This document shows, one piece after another, positions 9,565 to 18,820 of a stretch of 64,000 nucleotides of DNA. The translations under genes and the position numbers were made by a program. The notes under the pieces are model-generated. The model saw nothing but the letters and a program-made list of their open reading frames with translations. It was not told where the DNA came from and did no database searches. Each line of letters opens with the position of its first letter. The first letter of the stretch is position 1. Source of the DNA: Dyella halodurans (lineage in GTDB: Bacteria; Pseudomonadota; Gammaproteobacteria; Xanthomonadales; Rhodanobacteraceae); the NCBI RefSeq assembly GCF_026283925.1, contig NZ_JAPDPF010000002.1, positions 186,001 to 250,000 on the forward strand. The letters run 5' to 3'.

Positions 9565-10631
9565 GCAGAATCTCCCGCGTCACGGGCGTAGGCCGTGCGC
9601 AATAGGTTGTGGAAATGCCAGACGCCGCTTTCGCGTCTGGGGCACAGCCGTCCCGGTTCGTAGTAGCCGGAAGCCAAACCCTTTTGCACGGCCTCGCAGA
9701 TATCGATGTCCTCTTGCTGCACTTCGTCGCTGAAGCTCTGGTCGGCCGCGATGCGCGCCTGCGCGGCATCGTCCTGCGCGTAGTAGTAGTCGAATTCCAC
9801 GCGGCAGCGCCCCGGTCCCAGCGGCAGGATGCGGTTGGTCTGCAGCCGGCCCGGCATGATGTTGAGCATCACGTTGGGATAGATGAAGTAATAGAACGCC
9901 TGGCCGTCGCCATAGATGTCGGCACTGTTGCGCAGCGGCGAGGATTGCAGCGAGTACCAGGGGAACAGCTCGGTGTCGTAGGCGCGGTAGTCGAGCACCC
10001 GCGACAGGCCCGGGTGCACATGCGGGAGGTGATAGCCTTCAAGGAAGTTGTCGATGTAGACCTTCCAGTTGCACTCGATGTCGTAGCTGTCGCGGCGCAG
10101 GTAGCGCATGGCGGACAAGTCAATCGGGGCGATGCGCTCCGTGATGCCCGCGTAGACCTCTTCGAACGGCGGCACCGACGGATCCAGCGCCACGAAGACC
10201 AGGCCTTGCCATTCGTGCACGCGCAAGGGCGGCAGGCGGATGTCCTCGACCTTGAAATCGCAGGCGCTGTGCATCTCCGGCGCCACGCGCAGCTGGCCTT
10301 CCAGCGTGTAGGTCCAGCCGTGGTACTTGCAGTGCAGCGAGCGCGCGCCCTTGCCGTTGCATAGGGCCAACGGCCCGGCACGGTGGCGACAGACATTGGG
10401 AAACGCGCGCAACACGCCGTCCTGGCCGCGCACCAGCAGCACCGGCACGCCACCTACGTGTTCGACCACGTGATCGCCCGGCTCGGCCAGCAGCCCCTGG
10501 TGCGCCACCAGCTGCCAGCTGCGCGCGAACACCGCGCGTTGCTCCATCGCCAGCATGGCGTCGCCGAAGTAATAGTGCGGCGACAGGGCGCGGGCGTGAT
10601 CGAGGCTCGTGATGGCGGTGTCAGCTGGCAT
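9561..10631 (-). CDS. Rieske non-haem iron oxygenase, quaternary-ammonium (CntA/GbcA-like) type
   Basis: A 356-residue terminal oxygenase. Counting from the chosen ATG, the Rieske 2Fe-2S ligands are Cys81-x-His83 and Cys101-x2-His104. The mononuclear iron site reads Glu198-x2-His201-x4-His206, with a distal acid in the EDIDICEAV segment. A glutamate at the bridging position instead of aspartate is the hallmark reported for carnitine monooxygenase CntA and its betaine-cleaving relatives. Such enzymes cleave C-N bonds or remove methyl groups from quaternary ammonium compounds, using electrons from a separate reductase. No reductase gene is in the window. The ATG at 10631 is preferred to a TTG at 10679. 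The amidohydrolase start overlaps its stop. Confidence 0.87.
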   Translation of the reverse strand: MPADTAITSLDHARALSPHYYFGDAMLAMEQRAVFARSWQLVAHQGLLAEPGDHVVEHVGGVPVLLVRGQDGVLRAFPNVCRHRAGPLALCNGKGARSLHCKYHGWTYTLEGQLRVAPEMHSACDFKVEDIRLPPLRVHEWQGLVFVALDPSVPPFEEVYAGITERIAPIDLSAMRYLRRDSYDIECNWKVYIDNFLEGYHLPHVHPGLSRVLDYRAYDTELFPWYSLQSSPLRNSADIYGDGQAFYYFIYPNVMLNIMPGRLQTNRILPLGPGRCRVEFDYYYAQDDAAQARIAADQSFSDEVQQEDIDICEAVQKGLASGYYEPGRLCPRRESGVWHFHNLLRTAYARDAGDSA

Positions 10632-10694
10632 GCGTGGTTTCACTCTCGAGTGGGACTGGCGGCCGCTAGGCCGGTTCAACGGAGACTACAGGGT

Positions 10695-12740
10695 TCATGG
10701 CGCGTCGCCAGCGCGCTTGAGGAAACGGTCGTACCAGGCCAGGTTACGCTCCATGCGGTCGCGCAGATAACTCGGCACGGTGAGGCCATGGTGCTGGCCC
10801 GGATAGACCACCAGTTCGGTGGGAATGCGCAACGAGCGCAAGGCCTGGTACATCTGCTCGGCGCCGATGCAGGGCACGTTGAAGTCGCGCTCGCCGCACT
10901 GGAACAGCGTGGGGGTCGTGATCTGCGCGGCGTGCAGGAAGGGGTAACTGGCGCGATCCCAGGCGGCGCGGTGGTCCCATGGCGTGCCGAGTTCGAGTTC
11001 GTATTCGCGCGCGTATTCGTCGTCGCCGTACATGCCATACATATTGCCGGAGCCCGCACCGGCGATGGCCGCCTTGAAGCGCGTGTCGCGCGCGATCAGC
11101 TCATCCGTGAGGATCGCGCCGTAGCTCCAGCCACCGACGCCCAGGCGCTGCGGATCGGCAATGCCGAGACGCACCGCGTGATCGACGCCGGCCAGCACGT
11201 CCTGCGCGTCCTTGTTGCCCCAGTCGGCATAAATCGCCTTGGCAAACGCAAAGCCACGGCCGGAGCTGCCGCGCGGATTCACCGCGAGCACGGCATAGCC
11301 GTTGGCGGCGTAGACCTGCCAGTCGGGCATGAACTCGTGGCTGAACTGGTATACCGGGCCGCCGTGCACGCGCACGATGGTGGGATAGCGCTGGCCAGGC
11401 ACATAGTCGAGCGGCTTGATCAGCAGGGCGTCGAGCGCGGTGCCGTCGGCGCTCTTGAGATGCAAGGTCTCGGCGCTGGCGAGCTGCTTGCCGCGCAACC
11501 AGTCGTTGTGATCACTGAGTGTGCGCAGCCCGTCGCGTTCCACCGCGGCCAACTCGTAGGGGTGGGTGTCGTCGCCGCCAAGCACCACGATGCGGCCGTT
11601 GCTGGACACGTCGAGATCGGTATCGAAGCGCTCGCCATGGGTCAGCTCGGTGAGCTTGCCACTGGCGAGTTCGATGCGCGACAGGTGGGTGGCTTCGGCC
11701 TGTTCGACCAGGGCGTACACGCTGCGCCCATCCGGCGACCAGCGCGGCTTGGTAAAGCAGCGGTCGATCGGCGCCGGCAAGCTGGCCTTGCCGGTGGCCA
11801 CGTCGATCACCGCCAGCTGCCATGGGGCGTAGTAGATCCAGTGGTCTTCGTCGCTTTGCAGGTAGGCGATGTGGCTGCTGTCAGGGCTCCATGCCGGACG
11901 CGTTTCCCAGTAGGGATCGAGGTCGGAACCCGGGAACGTGGTGAGTTGGCGTTCCTTGGCACCGGCCTGCGGCGCGATCACATAGATGTCGAAGTTCAGA
12001 TGACGATCGGGATCGTCACCGCGCTTGGTGACATAGGCGATCAGCTTGCCGTCGGGCGACCACGCCGGCAATTGTTCATCATGCTTGCCCGCAGTAAGCA
12101 GGCTGGCCTTGCCGCTGTCGATGTCGACGACGTAGAGGTGCTTGTGGCGGTGGTCGAGCCAGCCGTCGTCGTCGTCCTTGAACTGGAAGCGGTCGGTGAC
12201 GATTGGCGGCGGGTTCTTCGGCTTCTTCGCCTCGGCTGGGCGCTCCGGGTCGAACGCAATCACCGCGAGCTGCCTGCCGTCCGGCGCCAGCACGAAGTCT
12301 TCCACGCCGCTGGGGAGGTGGGTAAGCCGGCGCGCCTCGCCACCGTCGGCAGGCATCATCCATACCTGCGCCTTGGTGTCGTCATCACTGGCGTCGTCGT
12401 CCCCCTTGCGATCGGACAGGAAGGCAATGAACCTGCCGTCCGCCGACCACTGCGGCCGCGACTCGTTGCTGTCGGGCGTGCGGGTGAGCTGGGTGCGCGC
12501 CGTGCCGTCGTAGCGCACGCGCCACAGGTCCGATTGCGGTTGATCGCGGTCCGGGTTGGCGGTGGTGACGGTATAGACGATGAGCTGGCCGTCACGCGAC
12601 AGCGCCGGCTCGCCGATCTCGGCGAGGCGGTTGATGTCGGCAGCCGTGAAGCGCGTGTCGTCGTCATGCGCGAATGCTGCACTGGCAAGCAGGGCCACAA
12701 GACTCAGGGCCAGCAGGACGACCGGATGGCGACGATGCAT
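10695..12740 (-). CDS. Secreted S9 family serine peptidase (prolyl oligopeptidase type)
   Basis: About 681 residues: a signal peptide (VVLLALSLVALLASAAFA), then a TolB/WD40-like beta-propeller (about residues 40-400, repeated SPDG motifs such as WSPDGKLIAYV and WSPDSSHIAYL), then an alpha/beta hydrolase domain. The nucleophile is in GGWSYGA, the Asp in GERDFNVP and the His in GQHHGLT. Such enzymes remove dipeptides or acyl-amino acids from short peptides. The ATG at 12740 is preferred to a TTG 18 bp upstream. It lies 4 bp after the upstream aminotransferase gene and 63 bp before the Rieske gene. It suggests that the pathway substrate is supplied as a peptide or acyl conjugate. Confidence 0.88.
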   Translation of the reverse strand: MHRRHPVVLLALSLVALLASAAFAHDDDTRFTAADINRLAEIGEPALSRDGQLIVYTVTTANPDRDQPQSDLWRVRYDGTARTQLTRTPDSNESRPQWSADGRFIAFLSDRKGDDDASDDDTKAQVWMMPADGGEARRLTHLPSGVEDFVLAPDGRQLAVIAFDPERPAEAKKPKNPPPIVTDRFQFKDDDDGWLDHRHKHLYVVDIDSGKASLLTAGKHDEQLPAWSPDGKLIAYVTKRGDDPDRHLNFDIYVIAPQAGAKERQLTTFPGSDLDPYWETRPAWSPDSSHIAYLQSDEDHWIYYAPWQLAVIDVATGKASLPAPIDRCFTKPRWSPDGRSVYALVEQAEATHLSRIELASGKLTELTHGERFDTDLDVSSNGRIVVLGGDDTHPYELAAVERDGLRTLSDHNDWLRGKQLASAETLHLKSADGTALDALLIKPLDYVPGQRYPTIVRVHGGPVYQFSHEFMPDWQVYAANGYAVLAVNPRGSSGRGFAFAKAIYADWGNKDAQDVLAGVDHAVRLGIADPQRLGVGGWSYGAILTDELIARDTRFKAAIAGAGSGNMYGMYGDDEYAREYELELGTPWDHRAAWDRASYPFLHAAQITTPTLFQCGERDFNVPCIGAEQMYQALRSLRIPTELVVYPGQHHGLTVPSYLRDRMERNLAWYDRFLKRAGDAP

Positions 12741-12744
12741 GCCG

Positions 12745-14094
12745 TCAGTGTCCCGCAAGCGCCTGGTCGAGGCTTGCGCGAAGCAGCTCCATCGCTTCGT
12801 CCACCTCGGCGGTGCCGACGTTCAGCGGCGGCATGAAGCGCACCGTGCTGCTGCCACAGGAAAGCAGCAGCAGGCCGTTGTGGAACGCGCGGGTGACCAC
12901 ATCGTCGCAGAGCGCGCGAGCCGGCGTGTTCTCGCCATCGCCCTCCACCAGTTCCATGCCGATCATCAGGCCCTTGCCGCGTACTTCGCCGATGCAGGGA
13001 TAGTCGCGCGCCAGCTCGCGCAGGCGCGCCATGAAGTATTCGCCGACGCTGGCAGCGTTGTCGGCGTAGCCACCGGCCACGAGATCGAGCGTAGCATTGG
13101 CGGCGGCGCAGGCCAGCGGGTTGCCGCCGTAGGTATTGCCGTGGGCGCCACGCTTCCATTGCGACATCAGCGATTTCTTCGCCACCACCGCCCCGATCGG
13201 TAGGCCCGAACCCAGGCCTTTCGCCAGCGTCATGATGTCGGGGGCGACGCCCCAGTGTTCGCTCGCGAACAGCTTGCCGGTGCGCCCCACGCCCGACTGC
13301 ACTTCGTCGAAGATCAGCAGGATGCCGTGCTGGTCGCACAGCGTGCGCAGCCCGGCCAGAAAACCGTCCGGAGGCACGAGATAACCACCTTCGCCCTGGA
13401 TGGGTTCGACCAGGATTGCCGCGACCTCGGCGGCGGGTACGCTGCGCTCGAACAACATGCGGATGTAGTCGAGCACGGCCTTGCCCTGGTCGGCGCCGGC
13501 AAACAGCGGCCGGTACGGGTTCGGAAACGGCACGTGGGTCACGCCGGGCATGGTCGGCGCAAAGCCGAGCTGCTGCGTGTATTTGCTCGAAGTGAACGAC
13601 AGCGAGCCCATGGTGCGGCCATGAAAACCGCCCAGGAAACCGAGATAACGCGGCCGCCGGGTGACGTAGCGCGCCAGCTTAAGCGCGCCCTCGACCGCCT
13701 CGGTGCCGGACTGGCACAGGAAGCTCATCGCCGGCTCGCCAGCGAGCGTGGTCATCGGGTTCAGGCGTGCGAGCCGCTCGCCCAGGCCCGTCATTTCTTC
13801 ATGCCAGTAGTCGCTGGAGATGTGCAGGAAGCGATCGGCTGCCGCCTTCACCGCGGCCACCACCTGCGGATGCGCGTGACCGGTGGCGCACACCGCGATG
13901 CCGGCCGCGAAATCGAGGAAGCGATTGCCGTCGACGTCCCACACTTCGGTACCGCGGCCATGTGACATCACAAAGGGATAGTCGCGCGGATACGAGGGCG
14001 AGATCACCTCGGCGTCGCGGGCGAGCATGTCGCGCGCCTTCGGGCCGGGCAGGGCGGTCCGGCTGTGCTTGGGGTTGGGAGCGCTGGTGTTCAC
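12745..14094 (-). CDS. Class III (GABA/ornithine-type) aminotransferase
   Basis: A 449-residue PLP enzyme. The fold-type I landmarks are FDEVQSGVGRTG (PLP-binding Asp) and the Schiff-base Lys in IMTLAKGLGSGLPIGA. GTEAVEGALKLAR binds phosphate. The sequence is closest to 4-aminobutyrate, acetylornithine and lysine omega-aminotransferases, which convert a terminal amine to a semialdehyde. The start is GTG with AAGGA upstream; it overlaps the CoA-transferase stop in GTGA (14091-14094). In the operon this would be one of two transaminases; which acts on the terminal and which on the internal amine cannot be read from the sequence. Confidence 0.88.
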   Translation of the reverse strand: MNTSAPNPKHSRTALPGPKARDMLARDAEVISPSYPRDYPFVMSHGRGTEVWDVDGNRFLDFAAGIAVCATGHAHPQVVAAVKAAADRFLHISSDYWHEEMTGLGERLARLNPMTTLAGEPAMSFLCQSGTEAVEGALKLARYVTRRPRYLGFLGGFHGRTMGSLSFTSSKYTQQLGFAPTMPGVTHVPFPNPYRPLFAGADQGKAVLDYIRMLFERSVPAAEVAAILVEPIQGEGGYLVPPDGFLAGLRTLCDQHGILLIFDEVQSGVGRTGKLFASEHWGVAPDIMTLAKGLGSGLPIGAVVAKKSLMSQWKRGAHGNTYGGNPLACAAANATLDLVAGGYADNAASVGEYFMARLRELARDYPCIGEVRGKGLMIGMELVEGDGENTPARALCDDVVTRAFHNGLLLLSCGSSTVRFMPPLNVGTAEVDEAMELLRASLDQALAGH

Positions 14095-14894
14095 GGCAGT
14101 CCTTCGGGAGCTAGCGGCAGGTGGACAGGGCAGGCGTGCGCTTCACGGGTGCGGGCAAAGAGCGCCCGCAAGGTGTCGAGTTCGTGCGGCGTGGGCGGGG
14201 CGATCGTGTCGATGGCGTCAGCCAGGGCGAGTGGCCAGCCGACCGCGGCGCACGCCTCCTCGACACTGGCATCCGCGAACAGGGCCACCAGTTGCAGCTC
14301 GTCGGTTTGCGGATGCGGCGCCAACATGCCGAAGTCGGTGATGACGGCACGCGGCCCGCCGCCGGGCGCACCACCACGTGCTCGCGCGCCGTAGCCATCG
14401 AGGTAGCCCGCGCTGGTGCAGAAATCCAGGCGCTCGACGAAGCTCCGTTTCGACGCCTTGGCCATCACGAACACCTGCCTGGCATGCAAGGCGATTTCCG
14501 GCGCGCCGCCGGCACCCGGTAGACGTGTTGTTGGCAGATCGTAAGGGCCGATCACGGTGCTGTTGAGGTTGCCATAGCGATCGATCTGCGCTGCACCGAG
14601 GAAACCAATGTCGACGCGGCCCGCCTGCAGGTAATAGCTGAAGACCTCGGGCAGCGGCACCACGTAGGCGGCCGTCTCGGCCAGCTCGCCGTCGCCGATG
14701 GACAGCGGCAATACCTGCGGCCGTGTACCGATGGTGCCTGATTCATAGATCAGCACGAGGCCCGGCGCGTGGGTGAGGCGCGCGAGGTTGCACGCGGCGC
14801 TCGGCAGGCCAATGCCGACGAAGCACACGCTCTTGTCACGCAGCAGGCGCGCGGCAGCAACGGTCATCCATTCATTGCGCGAACATCCGCTCAT
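14091..14894 (-). CDS. catJ: 3-oxoadipate CoA-transferase subunit B (CatJ-like)
   Basis: A 267-residue beta subunit of a family I CoA-transferase. It has ESGTIGTRP-type catalytic-glutamate context (LIYESGTIG), GFLGAAQIDRYGNLNSTVIG and LPGAGGAPEIA, which match the CatJ type (about 260 residues) better than the shorter PcaJ. The heterodimer moves CoA from succinyl-CoA to 3-oxoadipate. It starts at ATG 14894, overlapping the subunit A stop in ATGA. The absence of ring-cleavage genes in the window means that the 3-oxoacid probably does not come from an aromatic compound here. A different 3-oxo-dicarboxylate remains possible. Confidence 0.85.
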   Translation of the reverse strand: MSGCSRNEWMTVAAARLLRDKSVCFVGIGLPSAACNLARLTHAPGLVLIYESGTIGTRPQVLPLSIGDGELAETAAYVVPLPEVFSYYLQAGRVDIGFLGAAQIDRYGNLNSTVIGPYDLPTTRLPGAGGAPEIALHARQVFVMAKASKRSFVERLDFCTSAGYLDGYGARARGGAPGGGPRAVITDFGMLAPHPQTDELQLVALFADASVEEACAAVGWPLALADAIDTIAPPTPHELDTLRALFARTREAHACPVHLPLAPEGLP

Positions 14895-15736
14895 CCATCG
14901 GCCCGGGTCAGGCCGGTGAGAAACGCCCGGTGATCACTCGTGCGAAGCACATGCTGCTCCATCCAGGCAAGGAAGTCGTCGCGCTCGCGCGCGACCGTGT
15001 CCCAGCGTTGATAAAAACTGTTGTCGCGGGTGTAGTGCCCCCGCGCATAGGACGGATACGCGCCGCCCGGGCAATGCACGACCGCGGTGACGATCCAGTG
15101 CGGCAGGACGATGGCGTTCATCGCCGGCGGCAGCTCCTCGACCAGCTCCTCGACGGTGACGATCAGGGTATGTGCCGCCAACGCCGCTTCACGGGCTGCG
15201 CCGAGGATGCCCTCGATGGCGACATTGCCCTCACGGTCGGCGCGCTGCGCGTGCAGAATGGTGACGTCGGGATTGATCGCCGGTACCGCGGCCAGCGACT
15301 CGCCGGTGAAGGGGCAGGTGACGCTGCGGATATTCGGATTGCGCGCCGGCAGGTCGGTGCCGGCATAGCCGCGTAGCGTGCCGAACGGCAGCCGCGCCGC
15401 ACCCGCGCAGAAGGCGGCGGCCATGCCCGCGTGGCTGTGTTCGTCCAGTTCCAGCGGGTTCGGCCACTGGTGTTCCACCGCGTCGCGCAGGCGATGCAGC
15501 GAGCCCACGCCGGGATTGCCGCCCCAGGAAAACGTGAGCTTGCGTGCGCAGCCCATGCCGATCATCTGGTCATAGACCAGGTCCGGGGTCATGCGTATCA
15601 GGTGCAGCCCGCGTTTGCGCTGGCGAATGATCTCGTGGCCGGCGGCGAATGGAATCAGATGCGTGAAGCCTTCCAGGGCCACGCTGGCGCCATCGGTGAT
15701 GTAGTCGTGGATCGCATCGGCTAGCGAGAAGAACAT
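14891..15736 (-). CDS. catI: 3-oxoadipate CoA-transferase subunit A (CatI-like)
   Basis: A 281-residue alpha subunit. The N-terminus VALEGFTHLIPFAAGHE, the segment RMTPDLVYDQMIGMGCARK and FSWGGNPGVGSLHRLRDA follow the CatI pattern of Pseudomonas 3-oxoadipate CoA-transferase. The start at ATG 15736 has AGAGG upstream and leaves a 114-bp gap from the aldehyde dehydrogenase gene; the frame stays open for 33 codons further upstream, but that extension is Arg/Pro-rich and not conserved-looking. With CatJ it forms the transferase that activates 3-oxoadipate for thiolysis by the PcaF-like enzyme of the divergent operon. Confidence 0.85.
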   Translation of the reverse strand: MFFSLADAIHDYITDGASVALEGFTHLIPFAAGHEIIRQRKRGLHLIRMTPDLVYDQMIGMGCARKLTFSWGGNPGVGSLHRLRDAVEHQWPNPLELDEHSHAGMAAAFCAGAARLPFGTLRGYAGTDLPARNPNIRSVTCPFTGESLAAVPAINPDVTILHAQRADREGNVAIEGILGAAREAALAAHTLIVTVEELVEELPPAMNAIVLPHWIVTAVVHCPGGAYPSYARGHYTRDNSFYQRWDTVARERDDFLAWMEQHVLRTSDHRAFLTGLTRADG

Positions 15737-15850
15737 GCGAGAGCCTCTGGATGGTCTGCACGAAGGGCGCGCCGCCAGCGGCAGGCGCGCGGGACGAGGG
15801 CGAGCGGGGAACGGTCGAGCGGTACACGACTGCACGAGATCAAAAGGCGT

Positions 15851-17434
15851 TCACTCCACCACGGTGCGCGACTGCTCGCGCAGGTATTGCGCGAGGTAAT
15901 AGAACGAGGCGATGGCCTTGCCGGTGGAACCGGAGCCCTTCCAGCCGCCAAATGGCTGGTAGCCAGGCCATGCCCCGGTGGTGGCGCCTTGCTGGCGATT
16001 GGCGTAGGTCACGCCGGCTTCGATGTGGTCGTGGAACCAGGCCACTTCATCCGCCGCGCCGAAGAATCCGGCAGTGAGCCCCATCGAGGTATCGTTCGCC
16101 AGCCGCATGGCCTCGTCGCGATCGCCACAGCGGTGCAGCATCAGGATCGGCAGGAACATCTCCTGTCGCCACAAGGGATGCGTCAGCGATGCCTCGGCCA
16201 GCAGCGGTTCGACGTAGTAGCCGCGAGCGAGCGCCGGGGCGCCATCGCTGGCCGTGCCAAGCTGCGCCCCACCGCTGATCACACGCGCCCCCGCGGCGCG
16301 CAGGTCGTCGGCGTAGCGCTGGTAGTTGGCGTAGGCGGCAGCGTTGACGACCGGTCCCAGCCAATGCTCGCGTCGGCGTGGATCACCGATGCGGATGGCG
16401 GCGATCTGCGCCTGCAGCCGTTCGATCAACGCGTCGGCGATGCTTTCATGCACGTACACCCGCGAGAGTGCAGAGCACTTTTGTCCGCTCATGCCATAGG
16501 CGGATCGCACGATGCCGGCGGCGGCGCGCTCCAGGTCGGCGCGGGCGGTGACGATGCACGGGTTCTTGCCGCCCATCTCGGCAATGCAAGGGCGCGGATA
16601 CGCGCCACTTACCATGTGCTGCATGAGCTGCCGGCCCACCGGCACCGAACCGGTAAAGGTGATGCCTGCGGTGTGCGGATGCTGCACCAGCGCTTCGCCA
16701 ATATCGCGCCCTGAGCCGGACAGGTAATTGAACACACCGGGCGGCAGGCCGGCGTCGCGGATGCAATCGGCAAGCAGGCGACCGGCCCAGGGCGTATCGC
16801 TGGCGCCCTTGAGCACCACGGTATTGCCGGTGACCAGGGCGGCGGCGGCGGGGCCGCCTGCCAGGGCGAGCGGGAAGTTGAAGGGTGCGATCACCACCCA
16901 CACGCCGTACGGCCGCATCACACTGGCATTGTGCGAAGCGATCCCTTCGATGGGATCGTCCGGAAGCGGGTTGGTATAGCCGGCGTGGTTTTCGAAATCG
17001 TTGGCGTAGTGATGGAAGAAGTCGACCGTCTCCTGCGTCTCGCCGAGTGCTTCCATGCGGTTCTTGCCGACTTCGAGCGTGAGCGCAGCGGCGATCTCAT
17101 ACACCCGCTGTTCCATCAGGTCGCCAACGCGCCGCACCATCCGTGCGCGCTCAGCCACCGGCGTGGCGCGCCAGGCGGGGAAGGCCGCCTGCGCGGCGGC
17201 CATGGCTTCGTCGGCATCGACCAGCGAGGCCAGGGCGAACTCGCCCAGTCGCAGATCGCTGTCGAACGGTGCGCGGCGATCGGCGTATTCCGCGGTGTAG
17301 CAGTCGGCGCCGTTGACGAACAAGGGATGGCTGCCACCGAGGGTGGCCTCGACGCGAGCCATGGCGGCATCGAAGCGCTCGTGCATCGCCTCGGGCGGGT
17401 TGTACATGGTGGCGTAGGTGAGGCGAAAGCTCAT
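15851..17434 (-). CDS. Semialdehyde dehydrogenase (L-glutamate-gamma-semialdehyde / aminoadipate-semialdehyde type)
   Basis: A 527-residue NAD(P)-dependent aldehyde dehydrogenase. FNFPLALAGGPAAAALVTGN forms the cofactor site, the general base Glu lies in CIAEMGGKNP and the catalytic Cys in SGQKCSA. The length and the GQKCSALSR motif place it with PruA/AASADH-type enzymes that oxidise amino-acid semialdehydes. In this operon it would oxidise the semialdehyde formed by one of the aminotransferases to an amino-dicarboxylic acid. It starts with ATG after GAGGA, 10 bp downstream of the first aminotransferase. The substrate chain length cannot be decided from sequence. Confidence 0.87.
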   Translation of the reverse strand: MSFRLTYATMYNPPEAMHERFDAAMARVEATLGGSHPLFVNGADCYTAEYADRRAPFDSDLRLGEFALASLVDADEAMAAAQAAFPAWRATPVAERARMVRRVGDLMEQRVYEIAAALTLEVGKNRMEALGETQETVDFFHHYANDFENHAGYTNPLPDDPIEGIASHNASVMRPYGVWVVIAPFNFPLALAGGPAAAALVTGNTVVLKGASDTPWAGRLLADCIRDAGLPPGVFNYLSGSGRDIGEALVQHPHTAGITFTGSVPVGRQLMQHMVSGAYPRPCIAEMGGKNPCIVTARADLERAAAGIVRSAYGMSGQKCSALSRVYVHESIADALIERLQAQIAAIRIGDPRRREHWLGPVVNAAAYANYQRYADDLRAAGARVISGGAQLGTASDGAPALARGYYVEPLLAEASLTHPLWRQEMFLPILMLHRCGDRDEAMRLANDTSMGLTAGFFGAADEVAWFHDHIEAGVTYANRQQGATTGAWPGYQPFGGWKGSGSTGKAIASFYYLAQYLREQSRTVVE

Positions 17435-17444
17435 CGTCGATTCC

Positions 17445-18764
17445 TCAGGCCTGTGCAGGAAAGAAGCGCGTCAACAGACGGTCGAGCAGGGCCAGCGCGT
17501 CGGCCAGCGCGTGCTCGTCGATGACCAGGGGCGGCGCCAGCAGGATCAGGTTGCCGCGGCAGGCGAACGACACGCCTTCGGCCATCGCTGTTTCGAGCAT
17601 GGCGTTGAGCTCGGCCGGCATCGTCGGCCACGCTGTTAGAGGTTCGCGGGTGACGCGGTCGGCGACCAGCTCGATCACCGCGAACAGGCCGTGCCCACCA
17701 CGCACATCGCCGATGACCGGATGACGGGACTGCATGGTCTTCAACTCGGCGAACATTCGCGCGCCCAGCGTGCGCGAGCGGACGATCAGGTCTTCATCCT
17801 CGTAGGCTTGCAGCGCCGCCAGGCCGGCGGCGCAGGACAAGGGGTGTCCGCAATAGGTGAGGCCGGTATAAAGCATGTCGTGCTGCAGGCGCGCGGCGAT
17901 TTCCGCCGACAGCACGACCGCACCGAGCGGTAGATGGGCGCCGGTGAGGCCTTTCGCCAAGGTCATCAGGTCGGGCTTGCCGATATCGCCATAACGTTGC
18001 CAGGCAAACCACTCGCCGCAGCGGCCGAAGCCGCTCATGACTTCGTCGGCGATCAGGTAGACCCCACGCGAACGGGTCGCCTGGCGCAGGTTCGGCCAGT
18101 AGTTGTCCGGGGCGACAATGCCATTGGTGCCGGCGTTCGGCTCCATCATTACGGCGGCGACGGTGTCTGCGCCGAGTCGATCGATGGTCTCGGCGATCGC
18201 CACCACCGCACGTTCGCCGCAGATCGCCCCGTCGTGGCTGCCAAAGGCTCCTTGATAAGCATAAGGCGGCGGCACGTGGAGCACGCCGAGTGCTTGCGGG
18301 TCGACCTGGTCGCGCGTGCGCGCATCGCCGGACAAGGCCATGCAGGCGTAACTGGCGCCGTGATAGGAGCGGTCGCGCGTGATGATGTGGCCGCGCGGCT
18401 TGCGGCTGGCCTGGCGCGCAAATTTCAGCGCGTTCTCGTTGGCGTCCGCACCGGCCAGGGTAAAGAACACACGGCCGCCTTCGTAGCCGGCCTTTTCCAG
18501 CAAGGCGGTGGCCAGCGCTGCGCGTGGTTCGGCACCCCAGGCCGAAGTGACGAAGCACAGCTGCTCGGCCTGGCGGCGGATCGCCTCCACCACGGCGGGA
18601 TGCTGGTGGCCGAGATTGCTGCACTCGGCCAGGCTGCTCATATCGAGAATGCGACGGCCGTCGGCCAACTCAAGGAATGCGCCGCTGCCGCCGACGACCG
18701 TCGGCGCTCGCCATTCGGACTGCACGCACCAGCTATGCAGGACGCTATCGCCTTCGTGTGCCAA
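17445..18764 (-). CDS. Class III omega-amino acid:pyruvate-type aminotransferase
   Basis: A 439-residue PLP enzyme, first gene of the minus-strand operon. It has the PLP-binding Asp in LIADEVMSGFGRCG, the Schiff-base Lys in LMTLAKGLTGAHLPLGA and LTYCGHPLSCAAG. It resembles beta-alanine, taurine and other omega-amino acid:pyruvate transaminases, some of which accept beta-amino acids. The only start in register with its relatives is TTG at 18764, about 20 bp from the tandem operator palindromes, with a purine run almost touching the start. Poor initiation or a leaderless transcript is possible. It is divergent from the IclR regulator, which probably controls it. Confidence 0.85.
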   Translation of the reverse strand: MAHEGDSVLHSWCVQSEWRAPTVVGGSGAFLELADGRRILDMSSLAECSNLGHQHPAVVEAIRRQAEQLCFVTSAWGAEPRAALATALLEKAGYEGGRVFFTLAGADANENALKFARQASRKPRGHIITRDRSYHGASYACMALSGDARTRDQVDPQALGVLHVPPPYAYQGAFGSHDGAICGERAVVAIAETIDRLGADTVAAVMMEPNAGTNGIVAPDNYWPNLRQATRSRGVYLIADEVMSGFGRCGEWFAWQRYGDIGKPDLMTLAKGLTGAHLPLGAVVLSAEIAARLQHDMLYTGLTYCGHPLSCAAGLAALQAYEDEDLIVRSRTLGARMFAELKTMQSRHPVIGDVRGGHGLFAVIELVADRVTREPLTAWPTMPAELNAMLETAMAEGVSFACRGNLILLAPPLVIDEHALADALALLDRLLTRFFPAQA

Positions 18765-18785
18765 GCCTCTCCCCCCGGATCGACC

Positions 18786-18820
18786 TTGTTCGATTACCGA
18801 ACAATAATTCGTATTGCGAA
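18786..18820. promoter_or_regulatory. Tandem palindromic operator in the divergent iclR/aminotransferase promoter
   Basis: Two inverted repeats with the core TTCG-N5-CGAA lie side by side. The first (18786-18804) is a perfect 7-bp repeat, TTGTTCG-N5-CGAACAA; the second core is at 18808-18820. The cores are spaced 19 bp apart, close to two helical turns, so they face the same side of the DNA. The position between the divergent TTG at 18764 and ATG at 18870, and the size, fit IclR-family dimer sites. Binding by the adjacent IclR protein is an inference. Confidence 0.7.

Noticed and set aside
10383-12836. An 817-codon open frame on the plus strand
   Set aside because: It is antisense to the Rieske and S9 peptidase genes, lacks any domain and reflects the GC-rich codon pattern of the minus strand.
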